Notes: a model not told the origin generated them from the sequence alone. Positions 28,728-36,100 are shown, counted from the stretch's first letter. The stretch is DNA of 64,000 nt from Candidatus Cloacimonadota bacterium (GCA_030445745.1 JASUTE010000007.1:3367-67366); one strand, 5' to 3'. Made by a program: numbers and translations.

Positions 28728-28810
28728 GTACTATTTATTTTTTTGGATCATATACAAAAAGCTAAAATGTTGAGTATTATTTTTTTAAATAAAAAACATA
28801 TATAAATTAT

Positions 28811-28839
28811 TTGACACATTTTATTTATCGGAACATTTT
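28811..28839 (+). promoter_or_regulatory. Possible promoter of the outer-membrane protein gene
   Basis: TTGACA at 28811-28816 and CATTTT at 28834-28839 are separated by 17 bp. The -35 box is perfect, the -10 box is poor. It lies 21 bp upstream of the start codon. Confidence 0.4.
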
Positions 28840-28860
28840 ACCCTTTAAAAGGAGGGATTT

Positions 28861-29853
28861 ATGCTATTTGGTAAAAGTAAAATTATTTTGTTTATTGTGA
28901 TTTTATGTTTTACTACTGTTTTATTAGAAGCTGCTGAATTTGGGATAAAAATAGGTACAGGTTATTCCAATTTAGAAAATGGTACATATAAAATGGAATT
29001 TAATGGACTGCGGGAATCACAATATTATGAGGCGTTCTACGATTCAGCAGGTCAAGAAACGATTATCGACACTGCTTTTATAAAAATGATGTTAACCACC
29101 ACAACAGAAGCGGAAATTGAAAATAAAATGACTTTTTCAGGTGGTTTTTATGCACGTTTTAATTTACATAAAAATGTAAATAATAAAGAAAAATCTTATA
29201 ATGGAATAAATCTACTACTGGAAACCAATTATCAACATCACAAGGTTACATTTAAGTTTGGTAATTCAATCAATAACTCTATTGTTACTTCACCAGATGT
29301 AACTCAAACTATGATAAATTCTGGCCAAATAAGCAATACCGAGGCTACAAATATTATTTCAGGAGTTAACAGCAATCCGACTTCTGATTTGAGTTTGGAT
29401 TATGTAGAAATACCATTAATGCTAGAATTGATGAAAAAGTATGAAAAAACAGAAAGTCCCTACCATAGTGCATATATATATTTTGGTCCTGCTTTACGGG
29501 TTTGCTTAAATAGTGTGGAAGAAATTTCTAAAGATCTAAAAAGAATATTGCCTCTTTATGAAGAAGGGCTTAATTTCAATTATGAAGCGAGTTCCGATAC
29601 CGTAACTGTTATTGAGGATTATCGAAAAATAGAAACTAGTAGAACTGAAATAGCTGATAGCTTTAATGAAGTAACAAAGTCAATTACAGTAGGTTGCGGT
29701 ATCCAACTTGATAAAATATTTAATTTAGATTTAGGCTCAGATACTTTTTCGTTTGATTTTAGAGCAAACATCGGATGGGGAAAGATTAATGATTTTTCTA
29801 GCAAAGATTTCACTTTAAATAGCTATAACTTTCTGTTAGGCTATAAATTCTAA
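28861..29853 (+). CDS. Predicted outer-membrane beta-barrel protein
   Basis: A 330-residue protein with a signal peptide (residues 1-24, LFGKSKIILFIVILCFTTVLLEAA). Alternating beta-strand sequence follows, and the C-terminus YNFLLGYKF ends in phenylalanine, as in BAM-inserted barrels. Residues about 12-60 and 90-115 resemble PorT/OmpW-like first strands (EFGIKIGTGYSN, FSGGFYARF). The family is not recognised. AAAAGGAGGG lies at the right distance from the ATG. It stands alone between two identical terminators. Confidence 0.7.
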   Translation: MLFGKSKIILFIVILCFTTVLLEAAEFGIKIGTGYSNLENGTYKMEFNGLRESQYYEAFYDSAGQETIIDTAFIKMMLTTTTEAEIENKMTFSGGFYARFNLHKNVNNKEKSYNGINLLLETNYQHHKVTFKFGNSINNSIVTSPDVTQTMINSGQISNTEATNIISGVNSNPTSDLSLDYVEIPLMLELMKKYEKTESPYHSAYIYFGPALRVCLNSVEEISKDLKRILPLYEEGLNFNYEASSDTVTVIEDYRKIETSRTEIADSFNEVTKSITVGCGIQLDKIFNLDLGSDTFSFDFRANIGWGKINDFSSKDFTLNSYNFLLGYKF

Positions 29854-29891
29854 TAAAAAAAAGACCGTCGCTTACATTAGCGGCGGTCTTT
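29852..29891. terminator. Terminator, copy 2 of an exact 40-bp duplicate
   Basis: Identical in all 40 positions to 28688-28727. It lies between the convergent outer-membrane protein gene and galE and can serve both, since A- and T-runs flank the 13-bp stem. Confidence 0.88.
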
Positions 29892-29913
29892 ATGATATTT
29901 TTAAGAAAAGTTT

Positions 29914-30921
29914 TTAGTAACCTTCCGGATTATTTTTCTGCCAGCGCCAGGAGTCCTCGCACATTTTTAGTAGGTCATATTGTGCCTTCCAGCCCAAATC
30001 TTTAGCGGCTTTGGAAGCATCAGCGTAACATTCGCCGATATCACCGGGGCGTCTTGCGGTAATTTGGTAAGGAATTTTTTTGCCGCTAACCTGAGAAAAA
30101 GCAGCTATCACTTCCAATACGGAATATCCGCGCCCTGTCCCTAAATTATAGGTGACTATGCCGGGTTTTTCTTGTAATTTTTGCAAAGCTGCTAAATGTC
30201 CCCGAGCCAGATCGACCACGTGGATATAATCACGCACGCCGGTGCCATCAGCTGTTTGGTAATCGTTACCAAACACATTCAATTTTTTACGTTTTCCCAC
30301 AGCAACCTGAGAAATATATGGCATCAAATTATTGGGAATACCTTGCGGATCTTCACCCATAGTGCCAGAAGGATGAGCTCCCACTGGGTTAAAATAGCGG
30401 AGCAGAGCTACATTCCAGCTACTATCGGCATTGTAAAGATCGCGCATAATTTGTTCGATCATTAATTTGCTGGTACCGTAGGGATTGGTAGTATGTAGTG
30501 GGAAATCCTCGGTGATGGGTACCGTTTCCGGCTCGCCATAAACTGTTGCCGAGCTGGAAAAAACTATATCTTTAATGTTATATTGTGTCATAACTTGCAG
30601 AAGAACCAGAGAGCCATTCACATTATTTTCATAGTAAGCCAAGGGTTTAGCTACCGATTCTCCTACAGCTTTCAATCCGGCAAAGTGAATAACAGCTTCT
30701 ATGTGGTTTTCCTGGAATATCTTGTGCAGAGCTGCGCTATCACGAATATCTTCTTGGTAGAATTTAGGTTTATTACCTGTTAGGTTGGAAATGCGGTTCA
30801 ATACTTCTTGTTTACTGTTGGAAAGATTATCGATTATAACTACCCGGTGACCAGCTTGCATCAGTTCCACCACAGTGTGGCTGCCGATATAGCCAGTACC
30901 ACCTGTTACTAATATATTCAT
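29914..30921 (-). CDS. galE: UDP-glucose 4-epimerase
   Basis: An extended short-chain dehydrogenase/reductase that interconverts UDP-glucose and UDP-galactose for polysaccharide and LPS synthesis. The NAD motif [12 protein letters not shown] is at residues 5-16. The catalytic Ser/Tyr/Lys are in SSSATVYG and NPYGTSK. The GalE-specific [12 protein letters not shown] and [15 protein letters not shown] are present. Length 335 aa is normal. AAAGGA precedes the ATG at a somewhat long distance. The first 10 codons and about 60 bp upstream are part of a 90-bp direct repeat caused by a GIY-YIG element, but the reading frame of galE itself is intact. Confidence 0.97.
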   Translation of the reverse strand: MNILVTGGTGYIGSHTVVELMQAGHRVVIIDNLSNSKQEVLNRISNLTGNKPKFYQEDIRDSAALHKIFQENHIEAVIHFAGLKAVGESVAKPLAYYENNVNGSLVLLQVMTQYNIKDIVFSSSATVYGEPETVPITEDFPLHTTNPYGTSKLMIEQIMRDLYNADSSWNVALLRYFNPVGAHPSGTMGEDPQGIPNNLMPYISQVAVGKRKKLNVFGNDYQTADGTGVRDYIHVVDLARGHLAALQKLQEKPGIVTYNLGTGRGYSVLEVIAAFSQVSGKKIPYQITARRPGDIGECYADASKAAKDLGWKAQYDLLKMCEDSWRWQKNNPEGY

Positions 30922-30980
30922 ATAAGATTTATCCTTTCTTATGTTTAAATTTCAACTTACAGTTCTCGGCTAGTGGAATC
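30891..30980. repeat. Direct repeat at galE, inner copy (start codon of galE and upstream region)
   Basis: 90 bp identical to 31232-31321. It contains galE codons 1-10, the ribosome-binding site and upstream sequence up to the GATTCCACTAG motif. This inner copy is the one that now serves galE. Confidence 0.95.
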
Positions 30981-31231
30981 TCGCTTTCAGCGGGAATTTG
31001 AAAATGAATTTATATAATTTTTAAGACGTTTTTTAGGGCATCTTTTTTTAAACAAACTTCGTAATAAACTAATTTCAAAGGAACTCTATATTTTGTTGCT
31101 GTAACATCACGTTATTGTGTTGTTTTAACCGCTCTATTAAATCTTTAGTAAAACCGTAATAATATTTATTATCTTTTTAGCTTATAAGCACTTAGGTATA
31201 ATATTTCATTTTCAAATTATTCCACCTGGCA
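30981..31231 (-). mobile_element. Decayed GIY-YIG element inserted at the 5' end of galE
   Basis: A 251-bp segment between two identical 90-bp repeats. It carries the same 14-bp terminal inverted repeats as the intact element at hldD, AATTTGAAAATGAA (30995-31008) and TTCATTTTCAAATT (31205-31218). Its body is clearly homologous to that element but has an internal deletion of about 50 bp and several substitutions. Confidence 0.75.
30987..31215 (-). pseudogene. Broken GIY-YIG nuclease gene
   Basis: Homologous to the intact 92-residue nuclease at 32405-32683. Translation gives KYYT-stop-VLIS-stop-KDNKYYYGFTKDLIERLKQHNN, so two stop codons interrupt the first motif. A deletion of about 50 bp then shifts the frame and removes the conserved KREKYFKTHHG part. 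The deduced start (TTG/ATG overlapping the leader stop) and the end inside a hairpin are preserved. The extra decay suggests it is older than, or less needed than, the hldD copy. Confidence 0.8.
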
Positions 31232-31262
31232 AGCCAGTACCACCTGTTACTAATATATTCAT
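31212..31262 (-). CDS. 16-codon chimeric leader: galE codons 1-10 plus LPGGII
   Basis: The outer copy of the galE start reads [10 protein letters not shown] and runs straight into the element, giving LPGGII and a TGA that overlaps the nuclease start (TTGA). It keeps the galE ribosome-binding site. It matches the leader at the hldD element codon for codon after position 10. Probably a translated truncated start used for coupling, not a functional peptide. Confidence 0.5.
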   Translation of the reverse strand: MNILVTGGTGLPGGII

Positions 31263-31321
31263 ATAAGATTTATCCTTTCTTATGTTTAAATTTCAACTTA
31301 CAGTTCTCGGCTAGTGGAATC
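31232..31321. repeat. Direct repeat at galE, outer copy
   Basis: Exact 90-bp copy of 30891-30980. Beyond it the flank differs: here a CCCGA/TCGGG hairpin, while the inner copy continues into the element's own CGCTTTCAGCG hairpin. The outer flank is therefore probably the original host sequence. Confidence 0.95.
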
Positions 31322-31381
31322 CCGATCTCCTCGGGTGAAGTAAACTAAGATTCAATCCTAAGCTACAGAACTGTTTTATTT

Positions 31382-32341
31382 CTATAACTCGGGTAAAAAG
31401 CCGTTTTCTGTTTGTAGTAGATTTAAATATTGGGAAACACCTTTTTCTAAAGAGGTGAATTCTGTTTTATACCCGGCATTTCTCAGGTTATTCAGATCGG
31501 CTTTAGTAAAGGTTTGGTATGTATCTTCCAGATCTTGGGGGAAAGGGATAGGCGCGATGCTGCTTTCTGGAAATTGGGATTGTACAAGTTCAGCCAGTTT
31601 TTGAAAACTGCGTGCTTCCCCACTCCCACAGTTAAAAATACCCGATTTTTCCAAATTTTCCAAGAAAAATAAATTAACATCAACAGCATCCTCTACCCAG
31701 ATAAAATCGCGCAGATAGTTGTCACTGCCTTCAAACACACTTATCTTTCCCTCTTTTGCAGCCTGATGATAGAAGTGATAAATCACCGAAGCCATGCGAC
31801 CTTTATGGTTTTCTTGAGGACCATATACATTAAAATAGCGTAGCCCGACAACCTGAGATAGCTCTTTTTTGCTAAAATTATTAGTTAGACGGCGGACGTA
31901 GTTGTCGAAAGCAAATTTGGAAAAACCGTAGATGTTCAAGGGATATTCACTGGCGCGTTCTTCTTTGAAACCATTTTTGCCATGGCCATAAGTGGCAGCA
32001 CTGGAAGCATAGATGAAATTTATTTTGTTGTTAAGGGCAAACTTAAGTAATTTTTTGGAATAAGTGTAGTTGTTATCCATCATATATTTTCCATCTTGTT
32101 CAACCGTGGAAGAGCAGGCACCTTGATGAAAGATGATATCGTAATCGTTGAATTGCTCCAACTGTTGTAAAAAATCATTTTTGTTTATGTAATCTAGGAA
32201 TTTTAATCTATTCAAATTTAAATGTTTGGCAGCATTACTAAGGTTATCTACAATTGTGATATGGTCAAAACCACGTTTGTTGAGTCCATATACCAGGTTA
32301 CTGCCGATGAAGCCAGCCCCTCCAGTTACTATTATTTTCAT
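31382..32341 (-). CDS. hldD: ADP-L-glycero-D-manno-heptose 6-epimerase
   Basis: Makes the heptose precursor of the LPS inner core. The start is placed at 32341 (MKIIVTGGAGFIGS) with AAAGGA upstream; an ATG six codons earlier has no such site. The Rossmann motif GGAGFIGS is at residues 7-14. The catalytic YGFSK and the heptose-epimerase strings FHQGACSSTVEQD, RYFNVYGPQENHKGRMASV and YLRDFIWVEDAV are all clear. Product length is 319 aa. It has no partner genes nearby, but GT9 heptosyltransferase-type and GT4 genes occur at 57072-59245. Its first 10 codons and upstream region are duplicated by the GIY-YIG element. Confidence 0.94.
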   Translation of the reverse strand: MKIIVTGGAGFIGSNLVYGLNKRGFDHITIVDNLSNAAKHLNLNRLKFLDYINKNDFLQQLEQFNDYDIIFHQGACSSTVEQDGKYMMDNNYTYSKKLLKFALNNKINFIYASSAATYGHGKNGFKEERASEYPLNIYGFSKFAFDNYVRRLTNNFSKKELSQVVGLRYFNVYGPQENHKGRMASVIYHFYHQAAKEGKISVFEGSDNYLRDFIWVEDAVDVNLFFLENLEKSGIFNCGSGEARSFQKLAELVQSQFPESSIAPIPFPQDLEDTYQTFTKADLNNLRNAGYKTEFTSLEKGVSQYLNLLQTENGFLPEL

Positions 32342-32415
32342 AAGTTTAAATCCTTTCATTAAAAAAAATATAACTTTATGTTCTCGGCCAGTGGAATCCC
32401 GCTTTCAGCGGGAAT
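32310..32415. repeat. Direct repeat at hldD, inner copy
   Basis: 106 bp matching 32699-32804 with a single mismatch (G at 32387, A at 32776). It holds hldD codons 1-10, the ribosome-binding site, the GATTCCACTGG motif and the CCCGCTGAAAGCGGG hairpin. This copy now serves hldD. Confidence 0.95.
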
Positions 32416-32683
32416 TTGAAAATGAATTTAAATAATTCTTAAGACGGTTTTTCAGAAACATTTTACCATGATGGGTCTTAAAATACTTTTCTCTTTTTAG
32501 GGCATCTTTCTTATTAAAACAAACTTCGTAATAAACTAATTTCAATGGAGTTCTATATTTCGTTGCTGTAATATCACTGTTATTGTGTTGTTTTAACCGC
32601 TCTATTAAATCTTTAGTAAAACCGTAATAATATTTATTATCTTTTTCGCTTTTAAGTACATAGGTATAATATTTCATTTTCAA
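32405..32683 (-). CDS. Small GIY-YIG nuclease-family protein
   Basis: 92 residues from a TTG at 32683, or 90 from the ATG at 32677; GGTGG lies 6 nt before the TTG. It is a single-domain GIY-YIG (URI/COG2827-like) protein. YYTYVLKS and NKYYYGFTKDLIERLKQHN carry the two motifs and the arginine helix. KLVYYEVCFNKKDALKREKYFKTHHG carries the usual glutamate region. The stop codon lies inside the CCCGCTGAAAGCGGG hairpin. GIY-YIG domains cut DNA in UvrC, homing endonucleases and restriction enzymes; the role of free-standing small versions is poorly known. It is flanked by 106-bp direct repeats, and its start overlaps the stop of a leader derived from hldD. Confidence 0.85.
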   Translation of the reverse strand: MKMKYYTYVLKSEKDNKYYYGFTKDLIERLKQHNNSDITATKYRTPLKLVYYEVCFNKKDALKREKYFKTHHGKMFLKNRLKNYLNSFSNSR

Positions 32684-32698
32684 ATTATTCCACCTGGC
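32416..32698 (-). mobile_element. Intact GIY-YIG element inserted at the 5' end of hldD
   Basis: A 283-bp segment between 106-bp direct repeats. Its ORF is bracketed by 14-bp perfect inverted repeats, AATTTGAAAATGAA (32413-32426, touching the repeat) and TTCATTTTCAAATT (32673-32686). The junction with the host codons forms CTGGC-TT-GCCAG, the same as at galE. No transposase is present, so mobility would depend on the nuclease and host repair. Confidence 0.72.
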
Positions 32699-32730
32699 AA
32701 GCCAGCCCCTCCAGTTACTATTATTTTCAT
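32680..32730 (-). CDS. 16-codon chimeric leader: hldD codons 1-10 plus LPGGII
   Basis: The outer copy of the hldD start reads MKIIVTGGAG and continues LPGGII to a TGA that overlaps the nuclease TTG start (TTGA). It keeps the hldD ribosome-binding site, so ribosomes loaded there could reinitiate on the nuclease ORF. The same design occurs at galE. Confidence 0.5.
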   Translation of the reverse strand: MKIIVTGGAGLPGGII

Positions 32731-32804
32731 AAGTTTAAATCCTTTCATTAAAAAAAATATAACTTTATGTTCTCGACCAGTGGAATCCCGCTTTCAGCGG
32801 GAAT
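32699..32804. repeat. Direct repeat at hldD, outer copy
   Basis: Differs from 32310-32415 at one position only. It drives the leader and, presumably, the nuclease ORF. High identity suggests recent insertion or continuing gene conversion. Confidence 0.95.
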
Positions 32805-33346
32805 ATTTTTCCTAAGCATGCTTTTCTTGGACTTTGCAGTAAATTAGCATTATCAGATTTCTGCAAAATTTTCTTAAAGTTTTTTTATAAGTTTTCTCCG
32901 CCCACTAAATTCTACCACAATGAAAAATTCCAGCAGTTTTCAGGTAGCCTAATATTTCTGAGCAGAGTTTTCTCTGTCTTCTGCTTGGAAACGGAAACGA
33001 GGATTTTGTGGCTTCTCTTAAGCTATATCCAGGTCAGGTAAATTTGCCAATCTCAGCTTTTTGATAGAGTCCATTTTCAACATTTTTTCGGCAACATTCT
33101 ATCGTTGCGCCTAAATGAATAACATCGAGATTTAGCTGGTCCGATTCTTTGCTTTAGCTGTTGGCGAAATAAACGAGCAAATAACCAGATAACCCCAGCG
33201 TTTCAAAGAGGACAAAATCTATTGCAAAAATTTACTAGGGATATTACTCGGTTTAATAAATCGGGGATGATGACGAGTTTTATTTCATAATTTTTTTGCA
33301 AAATAAAGCAATGTCAAAATTGCATATTCACAGTGAAGTGAAAGTT
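32805..33346. other. 542-bp stretch without a recognisable gene
   Basis: Neither strand gives a frame longer than a few dozen codons. Short minus-strand fragments look vaguely protein-like but match nothing I recognise. It may be an eroded gene. No RNA, terminator or promoter stands out. Confidence 0.4.
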
Positions 33347-34171
33347 TCAAAAGAACTTCCTCATCTTTATAATAAATTTTTCCAGTTCGTCTTTTTTGAT
33401 CTCCATTCCTAGCGGAATATGAGGCTTATTAGCACCGTGAAAATCAGAACCACCAGTTATTATAAGGTCGTACTTTGCTGCCAGATTTTTATATTCTGTA
33501 ATTTGTTGAGTTTTATGTTGAGAATAATAAACTTCTATTCCTTGTAGTCCCTCGTAAGCCAGGTCGTGTACAAGACTTTCCAGTTCTTGTGCTTGCAAGC
33601 CGGTTTGACACGGATGCGCCAGAGCTGCAAAACCACCTGCAGCACGAATCAGTTGGATTGCTTCAGCCGGTTCCATTCGCTTTTTGTCTAAATAGAACGG
33701 CGCCCCTTTTTTTAGGTATTTATCAAATGCTTCTTGTTTGTTTTGTACATATCCTTTTTGTAATAGAAGTTGAGCAAAATGGGGACGTCCAACTAAATCG
33801 CTACCAGCTACTTTTACCAATTCATCCCAGCTGATTGCAAACCCGTGTTTTTGTAGGTTTCCCACCATTTTATAATTACGTTTTTCTCTAAATTCCTGAA
33901 GTTGTGTGAGTTTTTTTTGTAAAGGTTGATAGTTGGAATCGACTCCATATCCCAGAATATGCAAGGTTTTAGGGTATTCAGCACTTATTTCCAGCCCGGG
34001 AATCAGCCGCAATTCATTGGGAATTTTCTCTATCTGGTTATAGGCGTCTAAGGTGTCGTGATCGGTTATAGAGAGTAGGGTAATTTGAGCATCAACAGCA
34101 GCCTGTAACAAACTAGAAGGGCTATAGGAACCGTCGGATGCGGTAGTATGAGTGTGTAGATCGATAAACAT
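33347..34171 (-). CDS. PHP-domain phosphoesterase (TrpH/YciV type)
   Basis: The start is set at 34171 (MFIDLHTHTTASDGS) with AAAGGAAG upstream. The 274-residue protein is a PHP metal-dependent phosphoesterase. HxH is in DLHTHTTASDG, then ITDHDT, GLEISAEY, HILGYGVD, ALAHPCQTG and the C-terminal GGSDFHGANKPHIPLG. This subfamily includes YciV/RNase AM, which trims RNA 5' ends or hydrolyses 3',5'-nucleoside bisphosphates; which activity applies here is unknown. A paralogue with the same motif order lies at 55765-56598. It is 46 nt downstream of ssb. Confidence 0.9.
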   Translation of the reverse strand: MFIDLHTHTTASDGSYSPSSLLQAAVDAQITLLSITDHDTLDAYNQIEKIPNELRLIPGLEISAEYPKTLHILGYGVDSNYQPLQKKLTQLQEFREKRNYKMVGNLQKHGFAISWDELVKVAGSDLVGRPHFAQLLLQKGYVQNKQEAFDKYLKKGAPFYLDKKRMEPAEAIQLIRAAGGFAALAHPCQTGLQAQELESLVHDLAYEGLQGIEVYYSQHKTQQITEYKNLAAKYDLIITGGSDFHGANKPHIPLGMEIKKDELEKFIIKMRKFF

Positions 34172-34217
34172 AATACTTCCTTTAATGATGTGGCAAATAG
34201 GGTGTGGCGCCAAGCTC

Positions 34218-34562
34218 CTATTTTTGTGGATATTCCAAAATGTGGAGTTTGGTGGCGCGAATTCGTACCCGAGCTTTCTTGTTGAGATCTTTGTCTTCCC
34301 AACGGTCTTGTTTCAGGGTACCTTCCACTATTACAGGGGTTCCCTTCTTGCAATACTGTTGGTAACGGTCCACCAAACCTCCCCAGAGTTCTACCTCGAA
34401 ATAGGAGGTGAACTGCTGCCACTGACCTTTTTTGTCCTTGTAAGGATGATCATGTGCCAGATCAATTCTAAGGGTACGGGTATCGCCAACTTCACGTATG
34501 TCACTTTCCCTGACCACGTTCCCAGCTATTTGTACATTATTTATGTTTGGAATACGTGACAT
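34218..34562 (-). CDS. ssb: Single-stranded DNA-binding protein
   Basis: An OB-fold protein of 114 residues with the SSB pattern: INNVQIAGNVVRESDIR, then TLRIDLAHDHPY, TSYFEVELWGGLVDRYQQYCKKGTPVIVEGTLKQDRWEDKD. It lacks the long acidic C-terminal tail (ending DxPF) through which classical SSB recruits repair proteins; it stops at LHILEYPQK. It may therefore be an accessory SSB rather than the main one. An AAAGGAAAG site precedes the ATG. Confidence 0.85.
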   Translation of the reverse strand: MSRIPNINNVQIAGNVVRESDIREVGDTRTLRIDLAHDHPYKDKKGQWQQFTSYFEVELWGGLVDRYQQYCKKGTPVIVEGTLKQDRWEDKDLNKKARVRIRATKLHILEYPQK

Positions 34563-34870
34563 GCTACTTTCCTTTCTGTGGCGCCATCACCTCTATTTGC
34601 CTTTTAAATACAGCTTCGCCGCCTCGCTTACAGCTTATTGGGCGAGCTTGGTTTATTTAGGAATAAAAGCGGCCAATGTCAAACCTTTTTTTAGTGGCGC
34701 TAAAGCAACAAATAGCAGCCTTACTTTATCTTTTTGGTTTAGTATAAGTTAGAAAACCAAGTTAACAAATTGTGGCCTTGATGAAAATTTTTGTGGCGCA
34801 AAAGCAACACTCAGATTTTGCATTTGCTGCAAGGGCTGAATAGGTTAACTTATTTGGAAAGGGGGTAGTT
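34563..34870. other. 308-bp gap between divergent ssb and VOC genes
   Basis: No gene recognised. The word GTGGCGC occurs here three times and twice more in the adjacent 3' regions, giving a slightly repetitive look, but spacing and flanks differ. Promoters for both flanking genes should lie here; no convincing pair of boxes was found. Confidence 0.4.
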
Positions 34871-35239
34871 ATGAAAGATTTGGTCGTTTGGTTTGAGATA
34901 CCTGTAAATGATTTTATTCGAGCTAAGCAATTTTATGACAAACTGTTAGAAACGAATATTGAAGCCGAAAAGATTGGCGGGGTTTTAATGGGATTTTTCC
35001 AACTTCCCAATTACAGCAATAGTGGTGCGATAGTACAAGGTCAGGGCTATGAACCTGGAGATAAAGGTCCACTTTTATATTTTAATGCTGGCCAAGATCT
35101 ACGTCCAATGCTGAAAAGAGCAGAAGCTGCTGGAGCTGAAATTCTACAGTCACGAACTTTTATAAGTGAAGCAATAGGCTATTATGCTATTTTTCGCGAT
35201 CCTGAAGGAAACAGAATAGCTCTTCATTCTAAGGGTTAA
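34871..35239 (+). CDS. VOC-superfamily (glyoxalase/bleomycin resistance-like) protein
   Basis: A 122-residue single-copy VOC fold protein: WFEIPVNDFIRAKQFYDKLL opens the first beta-alpha-beta unit, and YYAIFRDPEGNRIALHS closes the second. VOC proteins are metal-dependent isomerases, dioxygenases or resistance proteins. The usual metal ligands are only partly visible (the final E of FRDPEG.. region, H near the end), so the reaction is unknown. AAAGGGGG precedes the ATG. It converges with the DUF3267-like gene and overlaps its end by 11 nt. Confidence 0.82.
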   Translation: MKDLVVWFEIPVNDFIRAKQFYDKLLETNIEAEKIGGVLMGFFQLPNYSNSGAIVQGQGYEPGDKGPLLYFNAGQDLRPMLKRAEAAGAEILQSRTFISEAIGYYAIFRDPEGNRIALHSKG

Positions 35240-35759
35240 GCAGCCAGCACCCGGGTTTACTGGCATGGTCTGACACAAAACTGCTACTAGACAATTTTCT
35301 AATTTCTAATAATATAAAAAAATCTCCCAGCGCTGCAGTAGTCATTAAAATGGCATACACAAAAACTATTGGCCAACCCCAAGCAAAAGAGAGCAGCAAT
35401 GGAATTATTCCCAACAATAAGCCGGGAATAATTACAGAAATTCTATAGGCATTTATCTTCATAGGTGTGGAACAGTGAGCATACGGCGTTCCCGATTTTA
35501 TACCTATATGCCAATCCTGGCGGCGTGTTTTTCCCAATAACCAAAACCCTAAAATATGCAATACTTCGTGCAGTAAACTTAATATCAAAATAGCTGGGAT
35601 AAATATGTAAATACGTAACCATAAGTTGCTAAGAGCAGCAAATAGATTGTTCCAAAGTAACTGATAGACCAAGGTAGCACCAATTATTAGTAAAATTGTA
35701 ACAGGAAGTGCTTTTATATAAATCTGTTTCAAGGTGAGAGAATAATCGATTTTCTTCAT
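35229..35759 (-). CDS. Membrane zincin-like protein (DUF3267 type)
   Basis: A 176-residue integral membrane protein with about four or five hydrophobic segments (near 15-35, 45-72, 105-130, 130-150). HEVLH at residues about 64-68, inside the second segment, is a zincin-type HExxH motif. A later short segment (FFILLEIRKL) follows, as in DUF3267 putative zincin peptidases. Activity is not proven for the family. On the minus strand CTTGACATT (about 35790) lies upstream as a possible -35 box. Confidence 0.72.
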   Translation of the reverse strand: MKKIDYSLTLKQIYIKALPVTILLIIGATLVYQLLWNNLFAALSNLWLRIYIFIPAILILSLLHEVLHILGFWLLGKTRRQDWHIGIKSGTPYAHCSTPMKINAYRISVIIPGLLLGIIPLLLSFAWGWPIVFVYAILMTTAALGDFFILLEIRKLSSSSFVSDHASKPGCWLLNP

Positions 35760-35887
35760 ATAAATAATTCGAATTTTGTAGTAGGTAATGTCAAGAAAAT
35801 AAATATAGTTTATTTTAGCACTGAATGACTAAAAATTTTCTTTACAGAAATGGTAAAAAAAATTTATCAGAATAGAAAGGAGTATGT

Positions 35888-36088
35888 ATGCAAATAGAGC
35901 GCGATACACCTATCGAAGAGATTGTGGAAACTAGTAGCCAGGCGGTAGCTTATCTAATGAAGAATGGTATACATTGCGTAGTTTGTGGTGAGCCGGTTTG
36001 GGGAACTTTGGAAGAATTAGCGCAAAGTAAAGGTTTTTCCGAAGCTGAGATCGATAATTTCGTGAAAGAATTAAATAAACAAAATTAA
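35888..36088 (+). CDS. DUF1858 (hybrid-cluster-protein-associated) small protein
   Basis: 66 residues matching DUF1858: an N-terminal IERDTPIEEIVETSSQAVAYLMKNGIHCVVCGEPVWGTLEELA. The CxxC (Cys30, Cys33) sits in the usual place. The domain is often found next to or inside redox proteins such as hybrid-cluster proteins; its chemistry is undefined. It lies 12 nt before pruA, so the two are almost certainly co-transcribed. GAAAGGAG precedes the start. Confidence 0.88.
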   Translation: MQIERDTPIEEIVETSSQAVAYLMKNGIHCVVCGEPVWGTLEELAQSKGFSEAEIDNFVKELNKQN

Positions 36089-36100
36089 TCAGGAGGAGTT

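Noticed and set aside
30922-32804. CRISPR array
   Set aside because: The repeats are only two copies per locus, 90-106 bp long, and contain gene starts; they are insertion-associated direct repeats.
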